Shown here: positions 8,818-17,521 of the stretch, piece after piece | Layout: each line of letters opens with the position of its first letter | Numbering within the stretch: the first letter of the stretch is position 1 | Assembly: GCA_963723455.1 (NCBI GenBank) | Contig: CAVRQM010000002.1 | Location: 7,129-71,128, forward strand | From: CAVRQM01 sp963723455 | GTDB lineage: Bacteria > Pseudomonadota > Alphaproteobacteria > Acetobacterales > Acetobacteraceae | Length of the DNA: 64,000 nt | Direction: 5' to 3' | Notes under the pieces: model-generated | The model's input: only the letters and a program-made list of their open reading frames with translations | Told to the model about the DNA's origin: nothing | Databases searched by the model: none | Made by a program: the position numbers and the translations under genes

Positions 8818-9726
8818 TCATGGCGGCGGCGCCGGCCCGGTCTGCGGCAGGGCGATGCCGGCCAGCGCCTGCCAGACCCGGATGACAAAGGCGTCGTCGC
8901 GCGCGCCGTGGCCGGACGCTGCGGCAGCCAGGAACAGCTGGTGCGCGCTCGACGCCATCGGCAGCGGGAATGTCAGCGCGCGCGCCTGATCCAGCACGAT
9001 CCCCAGATCCTTGACGAAGATGTTGACCGCCGACAGCGGCGTGTCGTCGCCGGCAAGGATGTGCGGCACTCGGTTCTGCCACATCCACGAACTGCCGGCC
9101 GAGGCGCTGATGACCTCGAACACCGTCTGCGGATCGGCCCCGGCGCGGATGCCCAGCGCCATCGCCTCGGCCGCCGCGGCGATATGCACGCCGGCCAGCA
9201 GCTGGTTGACCATTTTCACCGTGCTGCCGGCCCCGGCCGCGTCGCCCAGCCGCCAGACCTTTCCGGCGATCGCGTCCAGAACCGGCTGCGCGCGGGCAAA
9301 CGCCTCGGGCGGGCCGCTGGCCATCACGGTCATGCTGCCTGCCCGGGCCGCCGCCGCGCCGCCGGACACCGGCGCGTCCAGCATCAGCAACCCGCATCCC
9401 GCAAGCCTCGCCGACAGCGCGCGCGCAGCCTCGGGAGCGACGGTGGTGCAGCACAGCACGACGCCGCCCGCGACCATGCGCGTCGCCGCGCCATCCGGAC
9501 CGAACAGCACCGCCTCCGCCTGCGCCTGGTTGACGACGAAGATCGCCAGCACCTCGGTGTCCTGCGGCAGCTCCGACGGTGAGGCCACGGCAGTCCCGCC
9601 GGCGCGTTGCAGCGCCTCGCGGGCGCCGGCGCTGATGTCGCAGCCGGTCGGCGCGAAGCCCTTGGCCACCAAATTGAGCGCGGCGCCCATGCCCATCGAA
9701 CCCAGGCCGATCACCGCTGCCCGCAT
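8818..9726 (-). CDS. NAD-dependent beta-hydroxyacid dehydrogenase family
   Basis: A 302-residue enzyme of the 3-hydroxyisobutyrate/L-threonate dehydrogenase group. The dinucleotide loop GLGSMGMG is at residues 7-14, the substrate loop LDAPVSGGAAAARAGSMTVM lies near residue 115, and the catalytic lysine is in GSTVKMVNQLLAG. The GSMGMG form is commonest in the LtnD (L-threonate) branch, so a sugar-acid substrate is the best guess. An in-frame ATG at 9759 would add eleven residues; 9726 is preferred because the Rossmann strand starts there. Confidence 0.85.
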   Translation of the reverse strand: MRAAVIGLGSMGMGAALNLVAKGFAPTGCDISAGAREALQRAGGTAVASPSELPQDTEVLAIFVVNQAQAEAVLFGPDGAATRMVAGGVVLCCTTVAPEAARALSARLAGCGLLMLDAPVSGGAAAARAGSMTVMASGPPEAFARAQPVLDAIAGKVWRLGDAAGAGSTVKMVNQLLAGVHIAAAAEAMALGIRAGADPQTVFEVISASAGSSWMWQNRVPHILAGDDTPLSAVNIFVKDLGIVLDQARALTFPLPMASSAHQLFLAAAASGHGARDDAFVIRVWQALAGIALPQTGPAPPP

Positions 9727-9788
9727 CCTGCCGCTCCCGAAATGCTCTGGCGAAAACACTGGGCCCCGCCGGCGGGCCGGTCAAAGCC

Positions 9789-10388
9789 TCAGGGAGGCGC
9801 AGGCGCGGGGCGGCCGCCCAGCCGCTCGGCCTGGCGCAGATGGGCGCCGATCTGCGCCGCGATGCGGGCGGCGAAGGCGCGCACCTGCGGGTCGGTCCCG
9901 TGCGCCGCCTCGTCCTGGAACACCGCCAGCACCGCCTGGTGATCAGTCGCCTGCCCATCCAGATAGGCGCGGTCGAACGCGCGCCCGTGCAGCGCCTGCA
10001 GGCTGGCGTAGCTCTGCTGGTGCGCCAGATCCATGTCCAGCGGCGGGGTGATCTGCTTGGCCGCGGCCAGCCGGGTCAGTTCCTGATTGATGGTGGTGTG
10101 CGCATCCACCATGCGCAGCGCGAAGTCGCGCGTGGCGGCGCGTGTCGCCTGGGTGCGCGCCAGCTGCCCGAACGTCACCTCCTCGATGCCCGCGCGCGCC
10201 GCCTGGTCGAAGAACGCGGCGTCGCGGGTGGACAGGGTGGGGCTGGCGGTGGCCTGCGCGACCGCCTGCACCTGGGTCGCCGCCCTGTCGGCCGTAGCCG
10301 CACAGCCGGCCAGCGAAGCGCCGGCGGCCAGCAAAGCAAGGGCGGGCAGGGCTAAGCCGGGCAGGGCAAATGCGGGAAGCATCGTCAT
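9789..10388 (-). CDS. DUF4142 lipoprotein
   Basis: A 199-residue predicted lipoprotein. The signal sequence is long and alanine/leucine rich and ends in a lipobox with LAGC at residues about 26-29. The mature part is four-helical and ferritin-like in pattern (DAAFFDQAARAGIEEVTFGQ, ATRDFALRMVDAHTTINQEL), the signature of DUF4142, a family of periplasmic or outer-membrane proteins of unknown role often near stress genes. Start ATG 10388 was chosen for the signal peptide; the frame is open further upstream without meaning. It is divergent from serC. Confidence 0.85.
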   Translation of the reverse strand: MTMLPAFALPGLALPALALLAAGASLAGCAATADRAATQVQAVAQATASPTLSTRDAAFFDQAARAGIEEVTFGQLARTQATRAATRDFALRMVDAHTTINQELTRLAAAKQITPPLDMDLAHQQSYASLQALHGRAFDRAYLDGQATDHQAVLAVFQDEAAHGTDPQVRAFAARIAAQIGAHLRQAERLGGRPAPAPP

Positions 10389-10524
10389 CGGGCACGTCTC
10401 CTGGACCATGTCGGACCAGCAACGCTGCGCCGCGGCGTTGCGTTCGCCGGGGCGGCCGGGATATGGTCGCGGCGGGCCACGTCCCCCCAACGGGACGCTT
10501 CTCTTCTGAAAGGGAGAGCCGCAA

Positions 10525-11709
10525 ATGGGCGCTTTCGCCGCGAAGCCGGACCTGCGTCCGGCCAATCCCTGCTTCTCCTCCGGCCCCTGCGCCAAGCGCC
10601 CCGGCTTTTCGCTGGCGGCACTCGAAGGCGCCCTGCTCGGCCGCAGTCACCGGGCGAAGGGACCGAAGGCGCGGCTGGCCGAGGTGATCGATCGCAGCCG
10701 GGCGATGCTCGGCATCCCGCCCGACTGGCGCCTCGGCATCGTGCCGGCCTCGGATACCGGTGCAATCGAAATGGCGATGTGGTCGCTGCTGGGCGCGCGT
10801 CCGGCCGACGTGCTGGCGTTCGAGAGTTTCTCCGATGCGTGGGCCGCCGATGTCGTCAAGCAGCTGAAGCTCGCCGGCGCGCGCGTGCTGTCGGCCGGCT
10901 ATGGCTTGCTGCCCGACCTCGCCACGGTCGATCCGGCGCATGATCTGGTGTTCGCCTGGAACGGCACGACGTCCGGCGTGCGTCTGCCGAGCGCCGACTT
11001 CATCGCCGACGACCGCGACGGGCTGGTGCTGTGCGACGCCACCTCAGCCGCCTTCGCGATGCACCTGCCGTGGCGCAAGCTCGATGTCGTCACCTGGTCG
11101 TGGCAGAAGGCGCTGGGCGGCGAGGCGGCGCACGGGATGCTGGCGCTGTCGCCGCGCGCGGTGGAGCGGCTGCTGACCTACAAGCCCGCCTGGCCGCTGC
11201 CGAAGATCTTCCGTCTGACCTCCGGCGGCAGGCTGGCCGAAGGCGTGTTCAAGGGCGAGACCATCAACACCCCCAGCATGCTGTGCGTGGAGGATGCATT
11301 GGACGGGCTGCGCTGGGCCGAGAGCGTGGGCGGCCTGCCGGGTCTGGTGGCGCGCAGCGAGGCCAACCTCGCCGCCGTCGCCGAGTGGGTGGACCGCAGC
11401 CACTGGGCCGCCTTCCTGGCCGACGATCCGGGGACGCGCTCCTGCACGTCGATCTGCCTGCGCATCGTGGCGCCCTGGTTCGCAGCACTGGACCCTGCCG
11501 CTCAGGCGGCGGCGGCGAAGGCCGTGGCGCAATTGCTGGAGCGCGAGGGCGTCGCCTACGACATCGCCTCGTACCGCGACGCGCCGCCGGGGCTGCGGAT
11601 CTGGGGTGGGGCCACGGTGCAGACCTCGGACATTCGCGCGCTGCTGCCGTGGCTCGACTGGGCGCAGCAGCAGGTCGCCGCGAGCCTTGCCGGGCAGGCC
11701 GCAGCATGA
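10525..11709 (+). CDS. serC: Phosphoserine aminotransferase
   Basis: A 394-residue PLP enzyme converting 3-phosphohydroxypyruvate and glutamate to phosphoserine. The PLP lysine is K195 in WSWQKALGGEAAHGMLALS. The N-terminus (RPANPCFSSGPCAKRPGF) and length mark the alphaproteobacterial/archaeal type rather than the 360-residue E. coli type. GGGAGA precedes ATG 10525 at good spacing. The stop overlaps the ATG of serA by three bases, so serC-serA form an operon for serine synthesis; no serB is in the window. Confidence 0.95.
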   Translation: MGAFAAKPDLRPANPCFSSGPCAKRPGFSLAALEGALLGRSHRAKGPKARLAEVIDRSRAMLGIPPDWRLGIVPASDTGAIEMAMWSLLGARPADVLAFESFSDAWAADVVKQLKLAGARVLSAGYGLLPDLATVDPAHDLVFAWNGTTSGVRLPSADFIADDRDGLVLCDATSAAFAMHLPWRKLDVVTWSWQKALGGEAAHGMLALSPRAVERLLTYKPAWPLPKIFRLTSGGRLAEGVFKGETINTPSMLCVEDALDGLRWAESVGGLPGLVARSEANLAAVAEWVDRSHWAAFLADDPGTRSCTSICLRIVAPWFAALDPAAQAAAAKAVAQLLEREGVAYDIASYRDAPPGLRIWGGATVQTSDIRALLPWLDWAQQQVAASLAGQAAA

Positions 11710-13302
11710 GCGCGCCACGAGTTCATCATCAGCGACAAGCTGTCGGCTGCCGCCGTCGAGATCTTCCGCAGCCGCGGGGTGGACGCGGACGTGCGGCCCG
11801 GTCTGACGCCGGCCGAGCTGCGCGGCGTGATCGGCCTCTATGACGGGCTGGCTATCCGCTCGGCGACCAAGGTGACGCGCGAGCTGCTGGACGCGGCCGG
11901 GCGGCTGCGCGTCGTCGGCCGCGCCGGCATCGGCGTGGACAATGTCGATGTGAAATCGGCGACCGCCCGCGGCGTGGTGGTGATGAACACGCCGCACGGC
12001 AACGCCATCACCACCGCCGAGCACGCCATCGCCATGCTGTTCGCGCTGGCCCGCCAGATCCCCGAAGCCAGCGCCAGCACCCGCGCCGGCAGATGGGAGA
12101 AGAACCGGTTTCTCGGCGTCGAGCTGTACGGCAAGGTGCTGGGCCTGATCGGCTGCGGCAATATCGGTTCGATCGTCGCCGACCGCGCGCAGGGCCTGCA
12201 CATGCGCGTCATCGCATACGACCCGTACCTGACCGAGGCGCGCGCCTTGCAACTCGGCGTCGAGAAGGTCGAACTCGATGCACTGCTGCAACGGGCCGAC
12301 ATGGTCTCGCTGCATACGCCGCTGACCGAGGCCACGCGCAACATCGTCTCCCGCGAGGCGATCGGGCGGATGCGGCCTGGCGTGCGCATCGTCAACTGCG
12401 CGCGCGGCGGCCTGCTCGACGAGGCGGCGCTCGCCGACGCGCTGCGCGACGGCCATGTCGCCGGGGCCGCGCTGGACGTGTTCGCGACCGAGCCGGCCGC
12501 GGCGGACAACCCGCTGTTCGGCCTGGAGAACGTCGTCTGCACGCCGCATCTGGGAGCCGCCACCGCCGAGGCGCAGGAGAACGTGGCGCTGCAGGTAGCC
12601 GAACAGATGAGCGACTTCCTGCTGACCGGCGCTGTCAATAACGCGATCAACATGGCGTCCGTGTCGGCCGAGGATGCGCCTCGGCTGCGCCCGTACATGG
12701 AACTGTGCCGCTTGCTGGGCGGCTTCGCCGGGCAGTTGACGCAGGCGCGCGAGGGCGTGCTGCGGCGGGTCACGATCGAATACGAGGGCGCGGCAGCGAG
12801 CCTGAACCACCGCCCGCTGACCGCCGCGGCGCTGGCCGGGTTGCTGGGGCCGGTGATGGCGGGCGTGAACATGGTCAACGCCCCGCTGCTGGCGCGCGAG
12901 CGCGGGGTTGATGTCGCCGAGACAGTGCATGACCGGCCTAGCGAATACCAGACGCTGGTGCGGATCACCGTGGAGACCGACGCGCAGGCCCGCGCGGTGG
13001 CCGGCACGCTGTTCGCCGGCTCGCGCCCGCGCATCGTCGAGATCAAGGGCATCAAGGTCGAGGCGGATTTCGGGCGGCACATGCTGTACGTGACCAACCA
13101 TGACCGCCCCGGCTTCATCGGCCGCTTCGGCGCCACGCTGAGCGACGCCGGCATCAACATCGCCACCTTCCATCTCGGCCGCGCCGCCGCCGGCGGCGAC
13201 TCGATCTGTCTGGTCAGCCTGGACGAGCCGGTGCCCGAGACGGTGCTGGCCAGCGTGCGCGGCCTGCCGCTGGTGGTGCAGGCGACCGGGCTGACGTTCT
13301 AG
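11706..13302 (+). pseudogene. serA: D-3-phosphoglycerate dehydrogenase (frameshifted near start)
   Basis: Apart from one frameshift this is a normal 530-residue SerA, first enzyme of serine synthesis. ATG 11706 overlaps the serC stop and reads MSAPRV, then the frame shifts at 11719-11724 before IISDKLSAAAVEIF; from there to 13302 it is clean. It holds the NAD loop GLIGCGNIGS, the arginine in NCARGGLLDEAAL, the histidine in TPHLGAATAEAQ, an intervening domain and a C-terminal ACT domain (YVTNHDRPGFIGRFGATLSD) for serine feedback. Deleting one T at 11722-11723 restores the frame. Without it, the first usable start would be an internal GTG at 11779, losing the first beta strand. Confidence 0.9.
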
Positions 13303-13339
13303 ACGAGACATCGCCGGGCGCCGGGGTGAGCGCCAACAA

Positions 13340-13377
13340 GGCGTAGCGCCGCCCCGGGCGCCCGGCGGCGCTACGCC
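13340..13377. terminator. Bidirectional hairpin terminator, serA/dps
   Basis: A 14-base arm at 13340-13353 pairs perfectly with 13364-13377 around a 10-base loop, between the convergent serA and dps genes; the right arm covers the dps stop codon. There is no T tract on either side, common in high-GC genomes. Confidence 0.65.
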
Positions 13378-13898
13378 GAGTGCGGCGTCTCGTGGCTCGC
13401 CTCGTACAGGAACCAGGCCCGCCGTTCGGTCTCGTCGATCCACACCTCCAGCAGGCTGGCGGTCGCCACGTCCTTCAGCTCGTCGCATAGCTCGTGCGTC
13501 TCGCGCATCCGTCTGGCCATCGAATTGTTGTCCTCGCGCAGCTCGGCCAGCATGTCCTGCGGCGTGACGTAGGGCGCGTCGTTGTCGGAAATGCGCTGGG
13601 TGCGCGAGATCTCGCCGATCGAATGCAGCGTCAGGCCGCCCAGCTTGCGCACCCGCTCGGCCATCGGATCGGTCATGGCGAAAATCTGGTCGGATTGCTC
13701 GTCGAGCAGCAGGTGATAGTCGCGGAAATGCCGGCCGCTCATGTGCCAGTGGAAGTTCTTGGTCTTGAGGTACAGCGCGAAGGTGTCGGCCACCAGGCCG
13801 TTGACGGCGGCGGCGATGTCCCGGGTGGCGTTGCCGCCCAGGTCGGTGGGCGTCGCCAGCGCCGGCGGGACGGCGTGCGGGTCATGAGCTTTGGCCAT
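13371..13898 (-). CDS. dps: Dps ferritin-like DNA-protection protein
   Basis: A 175-residue Dps, a dodecameric cage that oxidises iron with peroxide and shields DNA in stress. The ferroxidase motif is visible in TKNFHWHMSGRHFRDYHLLL (about residues 46-65) followed by DEQSDQIFAMTD. The length and the C-terminal WIDETERRAWFLYEA fit the family. Start ATG 13898. It is convergent with serA and separated from the cytochrome b561 end by about 90 bases on the right. Likely induced in starvation or by peroxide, though I see no specific operator. Confidence 0.92.
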   Translation of the reverse strand: MAKAHDPHAVPPALATPTDLGGNATRDIAAAVNGLVADTFALYLKTKNFHWHMSGRHFRDYHLLLDEQSDQIFAMTDPMAERVRKLGGLTLHSIGEISRTQRISDNDAPYVTPQDMLAELREDNNSMARRMRETHELCDELKDVATASLLEVWIDETERRAWFLYEASHETPHSA

Positions 13899-13987
13899 GT
13901 CGGGTGGTCCTTTCGGTCGTGCCAGGGGATGCGTGCGGCGGCATAACGACGGCGGCGGCGAATTCGATCCATGCCGTGTACAGCGGT

Positions 13988-14569
13988 TCAGCGGCGCAGG
14001 AACGGCGCCATCCGGCCGAGCACGCCGTCATGCCACAGGTAATGATGGACCAGCGCCGCCGCCGCGTGCAGCCCGGCGACGATCAGGATCGCGTTGGCGG
14101 CCAGCGCATGCCAGCCACGGATGCGGTCGGGCGGGACCAGCGCAGAGAAATCAAGCTTCGGCACATGCACCAGGCCGAAGATGCTGCCGCCATGCGCCAG
14201 CAGGTTGGCCACCCCGAGCAGCACGGTGGCCACCAGCAGCGCATACAGGGCGTAATGCGTGGCCTTCGCCAGCACATGCAGCGCCCCGCGATCGGCCGCC
14301 GGCAGCGCCCGGCCGGGGCCGAGCCGCCAAGCGAAGCGGGCGACCAGCACGACGCCCAGGGTCACGCCCAGCACGACATGGCTGGAGCGGATCATCGCCG
14401 CGGTCTGGCTGTGGCCGAACCAGCCGATCGCGTGCGCGCTGACCCAGAGCACGGCGACCAGCACGGCCGTCGTCCAATGCAGCGCGATGGTGGTCGCGTC
14501 GTAGCGCTGCGCGCGGGTGATCGGGGCGGGCGCTTGCGGCATCGTCGTCGTCTCCGCGTGCTGTGTCAC
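13988..14569 (-). CDS. Cytochrome b561 family membrane protein
   Basis: A 193-residue four-helix di-heme protein. Heme-ligand histidines are visible in TIALHWTTAVL, IRSSHVVLGV and the C-terminal GWHALAANAILIVAGLHAAA. Family members move electrons from quinol, in some cases to scavenge superoxide. The GTG start at 14569 overlaps the stop of the metallophosphatase by four bases (ATG at 14542 is an alternative nine codons in). It is the last gene of the lhr-pdeM-phr-phosphatase run. A link to DNA repair is positional only. Confidence 0.88.
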   Translation of the reverse strand: MTQHAETTTMPQAPAPITRAQRYDATTIALHWTTAVLVAVLWVSAHAIGWFGHSQTAAMIRSSHVVLGVTLGVVLVARFAWRLGPGRALPAADRGALHVLAKATHYALYALLVATVLLGVANLLAHGGSIFGLVHVPKLDFSALVPPDRIRGWHALAANAILIVAGLHAAAALVHHYLWHDGVLGRMAPFLRR

Positions 14570-15325
14570 TGGACGCGCGCCGCCGGGTCTGCGGGGCTGG
14601 CCGGCGGCAGGTCGATCCAGGACAGGTGGCCGCCCTTGCCCGCGCCGGTATCCAGGAAGATCGCCTGCCCGCCGGCGGCGCCGCGCCGGACATAGGGCCG
14701 GCCATCGCCGCTGCGCCGGTCGTGGCCGACATAGACCGTCATCCCGGCCGGGATGCGGTCCACCCAGCGCAGGCTGCGCTCGGGATAGCCGTCGGCCTTC
14801 AGCCGCCCGGTCGGCTCGCCATATAGCGCGCGCGCCAGCACCCCCTGCACATGCCCCTCGGGCGGCGCCGGCGGGACCGCGTCCAGCATGGCGGTGTGGA
14901 AGCCGCCATGCACGAACATCTCGACCAGGCTGCCGTGGCTGCGCTGCACCCAGGCGGGGGCGCGGCCGATCTCGGACGCGGTTCGCGCCCGCAACCGCCC
15001 GTCCAGCTGGGACAGCGTGGCGGCCAGTTGGCCGTCGATCCGCACCGCCTCGCCGCGCAGGGCGCGGGCCAGCTTCAGATCATGGTTGCCGACGACGAAC
15101 AGGCCGCGCGCCTCGTCGATCAGAGCGGAACATCACCCGCAGCGCGCCGGCGCTGTCCGGCCCGTAATCGGTCAGGTCGCCGAGCTGCACCACGAACAGG
15201 TCGGTCTCGGCGGCGGCGGAAAAGCCGCGGGCATCCCCATGCACGTCGCCCACGACCCGCACGCCGCGACCCGGCGGCAAGGCAAGCAACGAGCCGGGGC
15301 CGGACGACCCGCGCACAATGCTCAT
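14566..15325 (-). pseudogene. Serine/threonine-type metallophosphatase (frameshifted)
   Basis: A PPP-type calcineurin-like phosphoesterase of about 252 residues. Metal-binding motifs appear in order: GDVHGDARGF (about 25), LGDLTDYGPDS (about 47), VVGNHDLK and HGGFH. The reading frame breaks once near 15118-15132, between GDLTDYGP...LRVMF and LIDEARGLFVVGNHD; one extra base explains it. The ATG at 15325 overlaps the photolyase stop by four bases, and its stop overlaps the start of cytochrome b561. The substrate could be a protein phosphate or a dinucleotide. Confidence 0.8.
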
Positions 15326-16778
15326 GCCGAGCGACGCGGCAGCGCCCGGAACGCCGCCAGCGCCCGCGCGCGGCCAGCGCCCAGATCGACGATCGGCGGC
15401 GGATAGGTCCTGCCGAGACTGATCCCCGCTTCCGCCAGCTTCGGCGCCGACGCCTCCCACGGCGCATGGATCAGCGGCGCCGGCAGTCGGCCGAGTTCGG
15501 GCACGTAGGCGCGGACGTATGTCCCGTCCGGGTCGAACTTGCGCCCCTGCAGCACCGGGTTGAACACGCGGAAGAACGGCGCCGCGTCGGCCCCGCTGCC
15601 GGCGACCCACTGCCATTGCGCGCTGTTGCTGGCCAGGTCCGCATCGACCAGCGTATCCCAGAACCAGGCCGCGCCGTCCTGCCACGGCTGCAGCAGGTGC
15701 TTGACCAGGAAGCTGGCCACGATCATTCGCACCCGGTTGTGCATCCAGCCGGTGCGCCAGAGCTGGCGCATTCCCGCATCGACGATCGGCACGCCGGTCC
15801 GGCCGCGCTGCCAGGCGCGCAGCGCCGCCGGGTCGCGCCGCCAGGCCATCGCCGCGAACTCGCCGCGCAGCGGCGCCTCGGGCATGGTCGGGTGCTGCCA
15901 CAGCAGGTGCGCCGAGAACTCGCGCCACAGCAGCTCGTCGGTCCAGACCTGCGTCCCGCGCGAGCCCGGCCGCGCCGCGTCGGCGGCGTGCCAGGCTTGC
16001 GCCGGCGACACCTCGCCCCAGTGCAGGCGCGGCGACAGCATCGAGGTGCCGTCCATCCCAGGGCTGTTGCGCGACGCGTCGTAGGCGTCCAGCACGGCAT
16101 CGGCGAAGCGCCGCAACCGGCGCTGCGCGCCGGCCTCGCCCGGGGCGTCGCCGGGGCCGGTCGCGGACCAGGTCGCCCGCAGCCCGCCGGCCCAGTCCGG
16201 GCGTGTCGGCAGCAGGCCCCAGGAGTTCGAGCGCGTCGGACGCCAGCGCCGGGCCGGGGCGGATGCGGCGCGGCGCCGGCCCGGGCGCGTGCGGCGCGCC
16301 GCGGGCGCGGCACGCGCGGGCGAACGGGGTGAACACGCCATAGCCGCCGCCGGCCTGCGTGCGGATCGCGCCCGGCTCGAACAGCGTCAGAGGTACGGTG
16401 CAGGTGCAGCGGCACGGGCAGCGCCGCCTGCAACTCGCTGGCCAGCAGCCGCGCCCACGGCTCGACCGGCTGCCCGGCATGCACCGCCTGCGCCCCGCTG
16501 TCGCGCACGATCGCGCCCAGCTGCCCGGCTGTGTCGCCGCGGCGCAGCAGCAACCGGCCGCCGGCATGGGCGAACCCGGCGGCCAGCGAGGCCAGGCTGT
16601 GACGCAGCCACCAGCGCGAGGCGCCGCCCGGCGCCCAGGCGCCGGCGGCCGCATCGTCCAGGATGAAAACCGCGACGATCGGCCGCCCCGAGGCGATGCA
16701 CGCCGACAGCGCCGCATTGTCTGCCAGCCGCAGCTCACGGCGGAGCCACAGCACAACCGGAGCGGAGGCGTCGTTCAT
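15322..16778 (-). pseudogene. phr: Class I deoxyribodipyrimidine photolyase (two frameshifts)
   Basis: A CPD photolyase of about 485 residues that repairs UV dimers with light. The N-terminal antenna domain starts VVLWLRRELRLADNAALSA; the FAD domain shows GVPIVDAGMRQLWRTGWMHN and NSAQWQWVAGSGADAAP. Two shifts occur, at about 16385-16394 (before LTLFEPGAIRTQ) and at about 16213-16220 (an extra G before LLPTRPDWAGG). The ATG at 16778 is chosen because VVLWLRR should be at the N-terminus. Coupled by overlap to the phosphatase; 38 bases downstream of pdeM. Confidence 0.88.
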
Positions 16779-16816
16779 GCCCCTGATATACGGAGCTTGC
16801 CGCCGATTGGGATGCG

Positions 16817-17521
16817 TCACGACCCCGTGATCGGCAGCGCGGCCGCGGCGCTGCCCATCGGGAAGCTGAACAGCCGGTCGCGGCCGAGCAGGAACACCCG
16901 GCCGCCGCGCGGGAACAGCCGGGCGATCGCCGGGTGGCGCACATCCAGGCCGCCGGCATAGGCGCCGAACGCCGGCAGCAGCAGCCGACGCCCGTCGGTC
17001 GCGAAGCAGGCGCGGGTCACCGTGGCGCCGCGCGCCGGCACCTGCGCCTTCGGATGGAAATGCCCGCTGATCTCGCCATTGGCCGGACCGCGGGCGGCGG
17101 CCTCATGGCGGAACACCAGGCCGCCGGCCTGGAACAGCGGCGCCGCCCGGCCGCCGACGCCCTCCGGCGGGTGCGGATCGTGATTGCCCAGCACCCAGAC
17201 GAACTGCTCCGGCGCCGAGGTCAGGCGGCGCAGCCGGGCGGCGTCGTGCGGCTGCAGCCGCTGGAAGGCGCGCGGGTCGTGAAAACTGTCGCCCAGCGCC
17301 AGCACGACGCGCGGCGCATAGCGACGCAGCAGCACGGCGAGGCGATCGAGCGTCGCGTGGGTGTCCCAGGGCGGCAGCAGCCGGCCCTGCGCGGCGGCCG
17401 ACGACGCCTTCTCGAAATGCAGGTCGGCCACCGCCAGCAGCCGCTCGGCCGGCCAGAACAGCGCGCCCGTGGGATCGAGCATCAGCTGCTCGCCCGCCAG
17501 ATGCAGCTGGGCCGGAATCAT
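16817..17521 (-). CDS. pdeM: Ligase-associated DNA damage response endonuclease PdeM
   Basis: A 234-residue calcineurin-like metallophosphoesterase. Motifs in order are VADLHFEKAS (about 37), LALGDSFHD (about 78), VLGNHDPHP (about 112) and SGHFHPKAQV (about 155). The family is a fixed partner of the Lhr-type helicase in the bacterial ligase-associated repair set. ATG 17521 overlaps the helicase stop by four bases, confirming both the start and the partnership. The usual ATP-dependent ligase and exonuclease are not in the window. Confidence 0.9.
   Translation of the reverse strand: MIPAQLHLAGEQLMLDPTGALFWPAERLLAVADLHFEKASSAAAQGRLLPPWDTHATLDRLAVLLRRYAPRVVLALGDSFHDPRAFQRLQPHDAARLRRLTSAPEQFVWVLGNHDPHPPEGVGGRAAPLFQAGGLVFRHEAAARGPANGEISGHFHPKAQVPARGATVTRACFATDGRRLLLPAFGAYAGGLDVRHPAIARLFPRGGRVFLLGRDRLFSFPMGSAAAALPITGS

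Noticed and set aside
11719..11724. Programmed frameshifting as an explanation for serA and the other breaks
   Set aside because: No slippery heptamer or downstream pseudoknot recurs, the breaks affect unrelated families, and none is known to use recoding at these places.
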